Source of the DNA: Actinomycetes bacterium
Lineage (GTDB): Bacteria > Actinomycetota > Acidimicrobiia > Acidimicrobiales > Microtrichaceae
DNA length: 31,574 nt
Direction: 5' to 3'
NCBI GenBank assembly: GCA_023434535.1
Contig: JAEYSR010000199.1
Coordinates: forward strand, 1 to 31,574
Of the stretch, positions 1 to 9,800 are shown one piece after another. The notes beneath the pieces are model-generated. The model was not told the origin of the DNA. It searched no databases and saw nothing but the letters and a program-made list of their open reading frames with translations. Each line of letters begins with the position of its first letter. The stretch's first letter is position 1. Made by a program: the position numbers and the translations under genes.

Positions 1-2
1 TC

Positions 3-1283
3 GTCGGCGTCGGCGCCAGCCGGGTCCGCGACCTGTTCGAGTCGGCCCGCAAGCACGGCCGGGCCATCATCTTCATCGACGAGATCGACTCCGTCGGCCG
101 CAAGCGCGGGGCCGGCCTCGGCGGCGGTCACGACGAGCGGGAGCAGACGCTCAACCAGATGCTGTCGGAGATGGACGGCTTCGAGGGCACCGACGGCGTG
201 GTCATGATCGCCGCGACCAACCGGCCCGACATCCTGGACCCGGCGCTGCTGCGCCCGGGCCGGTTCGACCGCCAGGTCGTCGTCCCGCTCCCCGAGCTGG
301 ACGACCGCAAGGCCATCCTGGCCGTTCACGTCCGCCACAAGAAGCTCGCTCCCGACGTCGACCTGGACCTGGTCGCCCGCGGCACCCCCGGCATGTCGGG
401 CGCGGACCTGGCCAACCTGGTCAACGAGTCGGCCCTCACCGCGGTCCGTCGCGGGTCGAAGGTCGTGGAGATGCACGACTTCGAGGACGCACGCGACCGG
501 GTCCTGATGGGCCAGCGCCGCGAGTCCATGGTGCTGTCCGACGACGAGAAGGAGATGACCGCCTACCACGAGGCCGGTCACGCCCTCTGCGCGGCGCTCC
601 TGCCCAACGCCGATCCGGTGCACAAGGTCACGATCCTCCCCCGCGGCATGGCGCTCGGCGTCACCCAGCAGCTCCCCGAGGAGGAGAAGCACTCCTACAG
701 CCAGGAGTTCCTGGAGGAGTCGATCATCGTCGCCATGGGCGGTCGCGTGGCCGAGGAGCTCGTCTTCGACCACCGCTCCACCGGGGCGGCCAACGACCTG
801 CAGGTCTCGACCGAGCGGGCCCGCAAGATGGTCACCGAGTTCGGCATGAGCGACGAGATCGGACCGCGTGCCTGGGGCACGTCGGGGCCGGTGTTCCTGG
901 GCGACGACTTCGGCCATCAGCGCGAGTACTCCGAGGAGACCGCCCGGGCGATCGACGCCGAGGTCGAGCGGCTGCTCCGCCGCGGCGAGGATCGCTGCCG
1001 CGACCTGCTGACCCGGAACCGCAAGGCGTTGGACCTGATCACCAAGGTCCTGCTCGAGCAGGAGACGATCTCCGGCAGCGAGGTCAACCGCCTCATCCGG
1101 GTCGCCAACGGGACCGAGCCGGACCTGCCCGCGCCGTCGCCGCCGGCTCCGCCCGTCCAGCAGGTGCCCCCGGTCGGCGGCACGCCCGCTCCGGTCCCGC
1201 CGCCGGTGCCCCCGCACCTGGCGCCGTCGCCGCGGCCCAACGTCCTGCCGACGCAGCCGTTCACCGGCGACGCCGGCGCCTGA
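3..1283 (+). CDS. ftsH: ATP-dependent zinc metalloprotease FtsH (3' part)
   Basis: This is a membrane-anchored AAA+ protease that degrades misfolded or short-lived membrane and cytosolic proteins. The window opens inside the gene: the frame is open from base 3, and the N-terminal membrane segments and Walker A lie outside. Visible in order are Walker B (IIFIDEID, about bases 66-89), the second region of homology with its arginine fingers (NRPDILDPALLRPGRFD) and the HEAGH zinc motif (bases 567-581). The likely third zinc ligand is the Asp in STGAANDLQ. The protein ends in a proline-rich tail of roughly 50 residues (bases about 1125-1283), longer and more biased than the catalytic core requires. 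The family call is certain; only the missing 5' end limits it. The next gene starts 150 bp downstream after a repeat array. Confidence 0.97.
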   Translation, partial: VGVGASRVRDLFESARKHGRAIIFIDEIDSVGRKRGAGLGGGHDEREQTLNQMLSEMDGFEGTDGVVMIAATNRPDILDPALLRPGRFDRQVVVPLPELDDRKAILAVHVRHKKLAPDVDLDLVARGTPGMSGADLANLVNESALTAVRRGSKVVEMHDFEDARDRVLMGQRRESMVLSDDEKEMTAYHEAGHALCAALLPNADPVHKVTILPRGMALGVTQQLPEEEKHSYSQEFLEESIIVAMGGRVAEELVFDHRSTGAANDLQVSTERARKMVTEFGMSDEIGPRAWGTSGPVFLGDDFGHQREYSEETARAIDAEVERLLRRGEDRCRDLLTRNRKALDLITKVLLEQETISGSEVNRLIRVANGTEPDLPAPSPPAPPVQQVPPVGGTPAPVPPPVPPHLAPSPRPNVLPTQPFTGDAGA

Positions 1284-1320
1284 GCGCCCCGGTCCGGTCC
1301 AGGCCGCGCCCGGCCGGACT

Positions 1321-1388
1321 GCGACTGACTCAGACCTGCGATTGACCGAGCACTCCGACTGACGCAGGACTGCGACTGACACGCACTC
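1321..1388. repeat. Four tandem 17-bp direct repeats (iteron-like)
   Basis: Four units start exactly 17 bp apart at 1321, 1338, 1355 and 1372. They are GCGACTGACTCAGACCT, GCGATTGACCGAGCACT, CCGACTGACGCAGGACT and GCGACTGACACGCACTC. The first nine bases are nearly invariant (S-CGA-Y-TGAC), and the second half drifts in the last unit. The array is intergenic and the period is not a multiple of three, so it is not a protein repeat. Phased sites for a DNA-binding protein are one explanation and replication slippage is another. Direct observation; function unknown. Confidence 0.8.
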
Positions 1389-1404
1389 TCGGAGCCTCCG
1401 AGAG
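1386..1404. terminator. Hairpin after ftsH, possible terminator
   Basis: Perfect 8-bp arms CTCTCGGA and TCCGAGAG are separated by GCC, 100 bp after the ftsH stop and immediately after the 17-bp repeats. No T-run follows, so intrinsic termination is uncertain. It could also be a regulatory inverted repeat for the DUF1800 gene. Confidence 0.4.
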
Positions 1405-1433
1405 CCGCCGACGTCCCTCCTGCACGACGGCGC

Positions 1434-3284
1434 ATGGGCCGTTCGGCCCACGATGGGTCGAACGCCTCAAGTTCCGTGAGCCGTTCGACCGAAGTGCGCC
1501 TCATGGATGGCACCGGCGGGACGACCACAGCCGAGCGCACCGGACCGGGATCCGACGCTCTCGCAGCAGCACCAGCACTCCTGGACGCAGCACCGACACC
1601 AGCAGCAGGCGAGCCGCCGGGAACGGGAGGCGAGGTGGGGGCGGCGGACCGGACCGGCACGACCGGGACCGCAGGCTCCCGTCGCTCCTCCGTCCGGTCC
1701 CGGCGCTCCCTGCTCGGTGCGGTCGGCGCCGGAGGCGTCGCGATGGCCGCCGCGGCGGGCGCCCCGCAGTCGAACCAGCCCGCACCCGCGGGCCCGGCCG
1801 CACCGCCACCCGCCCCGCCCGCACCCGTCCCGTGGTCGCTCGAGCAGGCCAGGACGCTGGCATCGCGGGCGACGTTCGGCGCCACCAAGGCCGTCGTCGA
1901 CCGGATCCAGGCCATCGGGGCGACGGCGTGGGTCGACGAGCAGCTCGCCGCCGGCCTCCCCGACGCCGAGGGCATGCTCTCGGGGTTCACGACGCTCAAC
2001 CAGACCAACGCCCAGAACGACGTGGTCCGGAGCACCGACGAGCAGATCCTGTTCCGCCAGCTCGACCACGCCATGCTGCTGCGAGCCGTGTACTCGGAGA
2101 ACCAGCTCTACGAGGTGATGTGCGACTTCTGGTCGAACCACTTCACGATCTGGCGGTCCGCCAAGTGGATGACCCACCTCAAGACCCGCGACGACCGCGA
2201 CGTCATCCGCACCCACGCCCTCGGCCGCTTCGTGGACATGATGCTGGCGTCGGCCAGGAGCCCGGCGATGCTCGTGTACCTCGACAACTACACGTCCAAC
2301 GCCTACTCCAGCGCCGGGGTGAACGAGAACTGGGGTCGTGAGATCCTCGAGCTCCACACGCTCGGGATCATCAAGGGCGAGCAGGTCTACACCGAGGCCG
2401 ACATGCGGGGCGTCGCCAAGATCATGTCCGGCCGGACGATCCGGTGGACCGACGACGCCAACAAGCACAACTACCAGTTCACGCAGAGCTGGCACTCCCG
2501 CGACGCCGTGTCGATCCTGGGCGGCCAGTGGTCCCGACCGGCCCGCTCCAACGGCTCGACGGGAGAGGCCGACGGGGACTCGCTCCTGGCCTTCCTGGCC
2601 CGGCACCCGGCGACGGCCCGCCACATCGCCTACAAGCTGTGCCGGCGGTTCGTGTCGGACGACCCGCCGACCGCGCTCGTCGATCGCCTCGCCGGCGTGT
2701 ACCAGGCGAACGACACCGCCATCCGTCCGGTCCTCCGTGCGCTGCTGCTCTCCGACGAGTTCAAGGCGTCGACCGGCCAGAAGGTCAAGCGGCCGATCGA
2801 GTGGCTGCACTCGTCGCTGCGGGCCACCCGCGCCACGGTCAACCCGCTCCCCGACGGCCACGCCTCCCGTCGGCTCCGCGAGGTGCAGGACAACCTCGGC
2901 CAGCCGATCAACGAGCGCACCACGCCCGACGGCTACCCCGAGACCGCACCGGAGTGGATCTCGTCGGAGGGCCTCCTCAAGCGGTGGGAGTGGGGCGCCC
3001 GCCTGGCCCGGAACCGCCTCACCGACAGCGGCGGGACCGAGAAGGTCGTCGTCGACCTCAACGCCCTGCTGCCTGCACCGCTCCCGGCCACCACACGGGA
3101 CCTCGTCGTGGCGCTGGCGGACCAGGTCTTCCAGTACGCGATCAGCCCCACCGAGGCGGGTTCGATCCTCTCCGCCCTGGGGGTCAGCCCGACCGGGGCC
3201 GCCACCGTCCTCACGGGCAACGCCAACAACCTGCAGGCCACCTTCGGACTGCTCTGCGCCCATCCCAGCTTCCAGCGCCGCTGA
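1434..3284 (+). CDS. DUF1800 family protein, predicted Tat-exported
   Basis: The 616-residue protein belongs to the DUF1800 family, whose function is not established and which is normally encoded next to a DUF1501 protein, as here. Family hallmarks visible are FWSNHF and NENWGREILELHTLG. A twin-arginine signal (SRRSLLGAVGAGG, then an Ala-rich segment) lies at about residues 89-110, and an Ala/Pro-rich linker precedes the domain from about residue 135. The Tat signal sits unusually far from the first ATG. A second ATG at 1503 shortens the protein by 23 residues but still leaves a long leader. Neither start has a convincing ribosome site, so the true start is open. The downstream DUF1501 gene begins 13 bp later, indicating one operon and probably joint export. 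Confidence 0.9.
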   Translation: MGRSAHDGSNASSSVSRSTEVRLMDGTGGTTTAERTGPGSDALAAAPALLDAAPTPAAGEPPGTGGEVGAADRTGTTGTAGSRRSSVRSRRSLLGAVGAGGVAMAAAAGAPQSNQPAPAGPAAPPPAPPAPVPWSLEQARTLASRATFGATKAVVDRIQAIGATAWVDEQLAAGLPDAEGMLSGFTTLNQTNAQNDVVRSTDEQILFRQLDHAMLLRAVYSENQLYEVMCDFWSNHFTIWRSAKWMTHLKTRDDRDVIRTHALGRFVDMMLASARSPAMLVYLDNYTSNAYSSAGVNENWGREILELHTLGIIKGEQVYTEADMRGVAKIMSGRTIRWTDDANKHNYQFTQSWHSRDAVSILGGQWSRPARSNGSTGEADGDSLLAFLARHPATARHIAYKLCRRFVSDDPPTALVDRLAGVYQANDTAIRPVLRALLLSDEFKASTGQKVKRPIEWLHSSLRATRATVNPLPDGHASRRLREVQDNLGQPINERTTPDGYPETAPEWISSEGLLKRWEWGARLARNRLTDSGGTEKVVVDLNALLPAPLPATTRDLVVALADQVFQYAISPTEAGSILSALGVSPTGAATVLTGNANNLQATFGLLCAHPSFQRR

Positions 3285-3297
3285 CCGGAGAACGACC

Positions 3298-4659
3298 ATG
3301 ACGCTCGCACACGACCTCGACCACCTGCCCCCTGCCGACCGGCCCGACTGCGACTGCGACGAGCACGTCGGAGGCCTGAGCCGCCGGTCCTTCATGGGCC
3401 TGGTCGGCACCGGCGCCGCCGTCCTCGGGGTGTCCAGCCTGGGATCGCGCATGGCGTTCGCCACGCCCGAGAACCCGTCCACCGGCGACGTGATGGTCGT
3501 CATCTTCATGCGGGGCGGCTGGGACGGCCTCGACGTCGTCGCCCCGTACCAGATGCCGACCTACAAGGCGCTCCGTCCCACCATCCGCATCAAGGAGGCG
3601 AGCGAGTTCACCGACCCCACGGGCAAGGCCGGGCTGCCGCTGACCGACGGCGGCAACGTGGCCCCGTTCGCGCTGTCGGGCACGTTCGCGATGAACCCGT
3701 CCATGACCCACCTCCACCAGGGAGCGTGGGCCGACGGCAAGCTCGCCGTGATCCACGCCGCCGGGATGCCGGCATCGGAGTCGTCGACCCGGAGCCACTT
3801 CGAGGCGGAGCAGTACTGGGAGCGCGGCAGCCGGTCGCTGTCGGTCACCTCCGGCTTCCTCAACCGCTACCTCGTCGGACTCGGCGGGCTCGACCGGCTC
3901 AGCGCCGTCGGGCGTGGCTCGACCCTGCAGACGTCGCTCCAGGGTCCCGCCACCGCGATGTCGATGGGCTCGATCTCGGGCTTCGGCGTGAACGGGTTCC
4001 CGAACAACAGCCAGGCCCGCACCGCGCTGGCCGCGCTGTACCGGCACGGAACCCAGCTGGTCGAGGAGACGGGCGCCGACACGCTCGACGTGGTCAACCT
4101 GCTGACGTCGCTGCCCACCGACCCCGGCCCGCAGAACGGCGCCACCTACGGCACCGACGACCTCTCCAGGAACCTCAGGGAGGTGGCGCGCCTGATCCGG
4201 GGCAACGTCGGGTTGCGGGCGGTCGCCATCGACTACGGCGGCTGGGACACCCACAGCGACATGGGCATGCCGGAGGACCCGGCCTCGTACATGCGCCAGC
4301 GCACCGGCGTCGTCTCCCAGGCCCTGCAGGCGTTCTACAAGGACCTCGGCACCGCCATGGACGAGGTGAGCGTCGTCACCATGTCGGAGTTCGGCCGCAC
4401 CATCGAGGAGAACGGGTCGGGCGGCACCGACCACGGCCGTGGCACCGTGATGTTCGCCCTCGGCGGCAAGATCCGCGGCGGGGTCTACGGCGACTTCCCG
4501 GCGACGATCGCCAACGGCCCCGAGGGCGACCTCGCGGTGATGACCGACTACCGCCGGGTCATCTCCGAGATCCTCCAGGTCCGGTGCGGGGCGACGAACG
4601 TCGGCTCGATCTTCCCGACGTACACCCCGCAGGCGCCGTTGGGCCTCGCGGTCGCCTGA
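3298..4659 (+). CDS. DUF1501 family protein, predicted Tat-exported
   Basis: This 453-residue member of the DUF1501 family falls in the alkaline-phosphatase/sulfatase-like fold group; the biochemical role is unknown. The start at 3298 follows GGAG (3287-3290) at normal spacing. A Tat signal, SRRSFMGLVGTGAA, lies near residues 27-40. The family core follows: FMRGGWDGLDVV, then SEFGRTIEENGSGGTDHGRG near the C-terminus, the usual DUF1501 signature. The gene is 13 bp after DUF1800. The pairing is conserved in many bacteria, so the two products probably act together outside the membrane. Both carry their own twin-arginine motif, so each would be exported folded, possibly with a cofactor or metal. 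Confidence 0.92.
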   Translation: MTLAHDLDHLPPADRPDCDCDEHVGGLSRRSFMGLVGTGAAVLGVSSLGSRMAFATPENPSTGDVMVVIFMRGGWDGLDVVAPYQMPTYKALRPTIRIKEASEFTDPTGKAGLPLTDGGNVAPFALSGTFAMNPSMTHLHQGAWADGKLAVIHAAGMPASESSTRSHFEAEQYWERGSRSLSVTSGFLNRYLVGLGGLDRLSAVGRGSTLQTSLQGPATAMSMGSISGFGVNGFPNNSQARTALAALYRHGTQLVEETGADTLDVVNLLTSLPTDPGPQNGATYGTDDLSRNLREVARLIRGNVGLRAVAIDYGGWDTHSDMGMPEDPASYMRQRTGVVSQALQAFYKDLGTAMDEVSVVTMSEFGRTIEENGSGGTDHGRGTVMFALGGKIRGGVYGDFPATIANGPEGDLAVMTDYRRVISEILQVRCGATNVGSIFPTYTPQAPLGLAVA

Positions 4660-4706
4660 CCGTCCACGCGGTCACCCTTCCGGCGGGAACCGGGGCACCA
4701 CGGGGA

Positions 4707-4739
4707 CGGGCGGCAGGAAGCACTCGGGCCTGCCGCCCG
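4707..4739. terminator. Strong hairpin between convergent genes
   Basis: Perfect 11-bp arms (CGGGCGGCAGG at 4707-4717, CCTGCCGCCCG at 4729-4739) enclose an 11-nt loop. It lies between the end of the DUF1501 gene and the end of the oppositely oriented thioredoxin-like gene, where a bidirectional terminator is expected. There is no T-run on either strand. Confidence 0.55.
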
Positions 4740-4793
4740 CCCCCGCTGGGCCCGCCGGACTCGGCGCGCCACCGTCGGTCGACGTCGGGTCGG

Positions 4794-5270
4794 TCAGGTG
4801 GCGGCCGCAGGACCGTCGTGGTGGCCACCGCAGTCGTGGGGCACCGTCCCCGGCTCGCGCAGCTCGGCCAGCGCCGCCCAGAGGTGCGTGGAGCTGACGG
4901 GGCCGACGAACGACTCCCGGACCACGCCCTGGGCGTCCGCGATCGCCACGATCGGGACCGCCTGGATCCGGTAGCGGTCGTGCAGCGCCTTGTCGCGCAC
5001 CGCCTCGACGTCCTGGACCGCCACGTCGCCGCTGGCCAGGACCTCGGCCTTGGTGACGATGTCGGCGCAGGTGGAGCAGGTGGCGGAGCTGAACACGCAC
5101 ACCAGCCACGGGGCGTCGGGGCGCACGAAGTCGGCGCGATCGAGCTGGGCCGGCGCCTCCCACGTCGTCGGCTGCGTCGGGACGTCGGCCCTCCGTCGCT
5201 GGAGCACCGCGGCCACGCCCACGGCGACGGCGGCGAGCACGAGGGCGACGACGAGGCGATCCACAGCCAC
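4794..5270 (-). CDS. Membrane-anchored thioredoxin-like protein
   Basis: The gene encodes a predicted 158-residue thiol-disulfide protein with one N-terminal membrane segment (about residues 6-23) and an extracytoplasmic thioredoxin-like domain. The redox pair is C65-S-T-C68 in FSSATCSTCAD, with a further Cys at 58. The downstream QAVPIVAIAD matches the cis-proline region of thioredoxins. I chose the GTG at 5270 because AGGGG lies 6 nt before it and the hydrophobic segment starts immediately after. The frame stays open further upstream, but that part is Arg/Ser-rich and runs into the neighbouring gene. It lies 64 bp after the DUF5719 gene on the same strand and probably shares its transcript. 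The substrate is unknown. The C-terminal HDCGGHH adds a possible metal site. Confidence 0.8.
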   Translation of the reverse strand: MAVDRLVVALVLAAVAVGVAAVLQRRRADVPTQPTTWEAPAQLDRADFVRPDAPWLVCVFSSATCSTCADIVTKAEVLASGDVAVQDVEAVRDKALHDRYRIQAVPIVAIADAQGVVRESFVGPVSSTHLWAALAELREPGTVPHDCGGHHDGPAAAT

Positions 5271-5334
5271 AGTGTGCCCCTGGGCGACGTCGTGCTCACA
5301 TCGCGCCGGGGTGCCGGACCCGGGGCGCCGGCGC

Positions 5335-6828
5335 TCAGTCCGACCCGAGCGCCACCAGCCGCTGGCCCGAGCCGTGCACGGGGACGGCGAGGTCGAAGGC
5401 CAGGTCGTCGTCGGGCGCGTAGATCGTGACGCGCTCGACGACCACCGGCTCGCTCGACGTGACCTTGACCGTGATCTCGGGAGCGGCGGCGGCTCCGAGC
5501 GGGACGGCGATGCTGTCGCCGGGTGCGACCTCGACGTCCGTGGCACCATCCAGGTCGGTGGAGCCGCCGGCGGCGACGGCGCTGAGCGTGACCTTGGCGA
5601 TGCCCTCACCGGGGTTGTGCACGACGACGACCGGCGCAGGATCGACCCCGGCGTCGATCGACGGGACGTACCACTCCCTGGCCGCCACGGGCGTGCCCGT
5701 GGAGATCGCCACGCCCTGCGTGAGGGCCGGTCGGGCGAGCACGGCCGGGTCGGGTGACGGGTCGGGTGCGGCGCTGAGCACGTTCGTGCGTGCGACGACC
5801 ACCGGCTGGTCGGCCTCGACCTCGATCGAGTGGTATCCGACGCCGGGGATCCGGCTCTCGGCCGACAGGTCGACCACCACGTAGCGACGCGGCTCGACGG
5901 TCACCTCCAGCGGCTCCGGCGGATCAGAGGCACCCCCGAAGGGCGTGACCTGCACCAGCACGCGTGCCCGCTCGTCGCCCGGGTTCTGCACGATCAGCCG
6001 CTCCGCAGCGCCCGTTCCCGTGAACCCGCCGGCGAAGGCCCACGACCTCTGCGGTGCGGGCACGCCGAAGGCGAGCTGCAGACCCGACGGGCCGATCGAA
6101 CCGTCGAACGTCTGGGCGACCTCGGCCACCACGCGTCCGGATCGGGAGCGCACCACGGCGGTGAACTGGTCGCGGCGCTCGGCGATGCCCTGGGCCCCGA
6201 GGTCGATCACCTTGGACGTGCCCGCCGGGATCACCACGCCGGTCACCGACGTCGGCACGCGCGAGCCGGTGTCGAGGCCGATCTCGATGTCCACTCCGGC
6301 ATCGCCGGGGAACGGGTTGAACAGCGTCAGGTACGCGCCGGCGTCGCGGGTGGTCGACAGCGCCGGGAAGTGCCACTCCCCCGACGTCGAGCCGACGCAT
6401 GCGTCGCGGTCGCCGTAGCCCGGGGTGGCGAGCTGGTGGTCGACCGACAGGCTCGGCTCGGCGGACTCGACCAGGACCGACGCGGTCGCCGTGCCCAGGG
6501 TCGCCCCGACGTCGAGCGCCACCGGACCCCCGGGCGCCACCTCGACGTCCACTGCGGGCAGCGGGCCGTCGGCCGTGTAGCCGGTCAGCGTGGCGGTGAC
6601 GGCGTCACCGGTCGGGTTGGCCAGGTAGATGAAGTGGTTCGCGGCGATCGCCGCGGTCCCCGACGCGCAGAACCACGTGACGGTGAGGTCGCTGTCGGAG
6701 CGCACCGCGGGGACCGGCGATCGGTCGATCGTGGCCGCCTCGGGCTCGTCACGACCACCCCACGCCGCGACGAGTCCGACGATCGCCACGACCGCCACCG
6801 TCACAGCTGCGAGCCGGAGCACCCTCAT
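5335..6828 (-). CDS. DUF5719 family exported protein
   Basis: This 497-residue protein has an N-terminal hydrophobic segment (about residues 5-22) followed by a long extracytoplasmic region of repeated beta-rich modules of the type LxNPxxxxAxVxxxxxT. That pattern fits DUF5719, an actinobacterial family of unknown function. The ATG at 6828 overlaps the stop of the GT2 gene by 4 nt (ATGA), so it is translationally coupled. The pairing of DUF5719 with a large GT2 membrane protein near cofD/cofE and a mannose-1-phosphate guanylyltransferase recurs in actinobacteria as I recall it. A role in assembling or handling a cell-surface glycan is therefore likely, but it is inferred from context only. Confidence 0.85.
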   Translation of the reverse strand: MRVLRLAAVTVAVVAIVGLVAAWGGRDEPEAATIDRSPVPAVRSDSDLTVTWFCASGTAAIAANHFIYLANPTGDAVTATLTGYTADGPLPAVDVEVAPGGPVALDVGATLGTATASVLVESAEPSLSVDHQLATPGYGDRDACVGSTSGEWHFPALSTTRDAGAYLTLFNPFPGDAGVDIEIGLDTGSRVPTSVTGVVIPAGTSKVIDLGAQGIAERRDQFTAVVRSRSGRVVAEVAQTFDGSIGPSGLQLAFGVPAPQRSWAFAGGFTGTGAAERLIVQNPGDERARVLVQVTPFGGASDPPEPLEVTVEPRRYVVVDLSAESRIPGVGYHSIEVEADQPVVVARTNVLSAAPDPSPDPAVLARPALTQGVAISTGTPVAAREWYVPSIDAGVDPAPVVVVHNPGEGIAKVTLSAVAAGGSTDLDGATDVEVAPGDSIAVPLGAAAAPEITVKVTSSEPVVVERVTIYAPDDDLAFDLAVPVHGSGQRLVALGSD

Positions 6829-9800
6829 GTCGACTCCTCGCCGGATCCCGAGCCGGACGCTCCCGTGCCCCTCCGGACCACCCGGGCGGGCTCCTGCGTG
6901 GAGTCGGCGGGGGCGTCGGGCGTCACCACGACGACGGCGGGTCCGCGGCGGATCGTCCGTCGCGGGCGCGTCGCCGCCAGACGACGGCGACGACCGGCGA
7001 GGACGACCAGGATGAGCAGTGCCAGGACCTGGATCCCCTGGAGGAACCGCGACGTCAGCGGGGTCGACCACGACAGCGTCGCGTCCCCGCCCCGCTCCAC
7101 GTCGAACCGCTGCGCCCACCCGAAGAGCGAGGAGCGGCGGGCCGTGTCCGATCCGCTGTCGAGCGACCAGCCGGCGTCCGCGGTCACCGACTGGGCGACG
7201 TCCGCCCCCTTCTCGAGCTCTCCCGAGAAGCTGGTTCCGGGACCCGTCCCGAGGACGGCGGGCGGCTGGGTCGGCGGCAGCAGGAGCTGACCGGCGAGGG
7301 TCGGCGCGCCGTCGTCGGGCAGGTCGAGCTCGCTCACGTCGGACCGGAGGGGCCAGACCCCGGACACCTCGTACAGCTCCGCGCCGGGGGCGACCGGGAT
7401 CCGGGTCAGGTCGAGCTGCTCCTCGAACGCCGTGAGGGTCCCGGTCGGCAGCGGGACCTCCACCGGGGCGAACGGCTCCGGGGCGGGACGGTCCACGAGC
7501 AGCACGTAGCGGATCCCCATCGGGGCCAGCAGCTGGCCGACCCGCGACGTCCGGCCGTCGAGCGCTGCCTCGACCGCGTCCCGCAGCTGCTCGACGCCGT
7601 CACCGCCGTCCAACCGGTACCGCTGGGTCACCGTGGGCAGGTTCCCCTCGGTGACGCCGAACGCCAGGTCGCCGGCGTCGTCGAGGGTCCATCCGGCCAC
7701 GGGGAGGACGTCGGGGTCGCCGATCCAGAGGGTGCGGGTCGCGTCGCCGCGATCGATGAGGTCGAGCGCCCGCTGGTAGTCGCCGTCGGGCAGGTACCAG
7801 CGGCCCTCGGGTGCGGCGAACACGATCGGCAGCAGACCCACGACGAGGGCCAGGATCCCGACGCCCGACGCGAACTGGCCCACGCCGAAGTCGCCGCCGA
7901 CCACGTCCTCCTCGAAGGCCAACGGGCCCATCGACACCGCCAGCGAGATGCCGAGCGCAGCGGGCACGAGGAACAGTGCGGCGCCGGCGCCGCCGAGCAG
8001 ACCTGCGGACGCCAGCGCCGAGGTGCCTGCGAACGACACCAGGGCCAGCGCCCAGCCCCCGACGGTCCAGCCGAGTCGCCACGAACGACCGCTGAGCAGT
8101 GGGACGAGCGCGGCGATCACGATCGCCCAGCCCAGCCAACCCGTCTGGACCGGTCCGATGCTGCCGGTGATGATCTCCGACGCGGAGGGCACCGCGGCGC
8201 GCGTGTCCCACACCCCGGTCAGCGACGCGGGATCGCCTCCGGTGATCGCCTCGTACAGCCACGGGAGCTGCAGCGGGATGCTGAGCAGCAGGCCGCCGAG
8301 GGCGGCGACGGGGATGCGAGCGGCCCGCCCGCGGTCGCCACCCACCCAGGGTCCGACGGCGAGCACCGAGATCGAGACGGCGAGCAGGAGCGATCCGAGG
8401 GGGCTGACGCAGGCGACCGCACCCAGGATGAGCGCGTTGCCGGCGAGGTGGCGCCACCAGCCGACGGGGACGGCGTCCGCCTCGTTGAACGGGGCGACGT
8501 GGGCGTGGCGGGCGATGCGGCGCAGCAACCACGGCGCCGCCGCGTAGACCACGAGCGCCTGGAGCCGCCCGGTGGCGAGGGCGTTCAGGGCGATCGGGTT
8601 GAGGGCGTAGACCGCCAGCGCGGCCGAGCGGCCCCGGATGGACCTCGTCCCCGACAGCATCTTCCAGGCACCGACGGCACCGATCAGCAGCGGGGCGAGG
8701 ATCAGCAGACGGCGAGCGAGGTCGATCGACCCGAGCAGCAGCGTGCCCAGCCCGCCGAGCGCCGGGACCAGTCCGACGGGGACCGACGCCTCGCCGAGCC
8801 CGACTCCCCTCCAGGCCGTCCACCACTCCGACACCAGGGACGGGCCGCTCGTCCCGCCGCTGACCAGCTCGCGCATCACCGGCAGGGAACCGGTGAAGAG
8901 GTGGCGGGCCCCGAACACGCCGACGAGGATCGTGCCGATGATCAGCGCGGCCGCGGCGCGGCTGGTCACCGACGTCATGCCGGCGAGAGCGGTCCGGCTC
9001 GACCGGGTGGCCGCGGCCAGGCGGCCCTCGCCGTCCTCGGTCCGGACCATGGCGCGCAGGCGGTACGAGCCGCGGTGGAACAGCGCCCGGTAGTCGGCGT
9101 CGTGGACGCGCCGGGAGCGGCGCACCCGCGCCCGGGCCCTCACCAGGTCCGGCAGGTGGACCACGTTCCAGAACCCTGCGGCGACGACGTCGCCGCTGTG
9201 GCGGATCCGCCCGATGAACGCGGAGCCGACCATGTCGACGAGGCCGAGGAGGATCCCGACCGGCACGGTCCACCACCACCGCCGGAGCTCCGTGTTGGCC
9301 AGCACCATCCTCGACTCGTGGCGGGTGGCGAAGCGCGAGCCCGACTCGACGTCGCGGCGCTCGGCGAACCGCTCCCGGTGGCCCACCTTGGCCTTCGGGC
9401 AGAACTGGACGGCGGCGCCGGCGATGTGGGCCCGCCAGCACAGGTCGACGTCCTCGCCGAAGAACGGGATCTGCGTGCTGAACCCGCCGATCGTGGCGAA
9501 GAGGTCCGAGCGGACCAGCATGCAGGCGGTCGACACCGCGAAGACGTTGCGGGCGCTGTCGTGCTGGGACTGGTCCAGCTCGCCCGGATCCACCAGCGGC
9601 GCAGAGGAGCCGAAGACGTCGACGGCCAGGCCCACCGAGCGCAGCACCCGTTCGTCGTCCCAGTCCACGAGCTTCGCCCCGACCACGCCGGCGTTGGCCC
9701 GGAACGCCTCCGCGACCATGGAGGTGACGGCGTCGGGGTGCAGGCGCACGTCGTCGTGGACGAACAGCAGGAACGGGGCGCCCTCGACCGACACGAGCGC

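Noticed and set aside
1467..3509. Long minus-strand open frame (680 codons) opposite the DUF1800 gene
   Set aside because: It is a by-product of high GC content: Arg/Gly/Val-rich, no domain, fully antisense to a gene with clear motifs.
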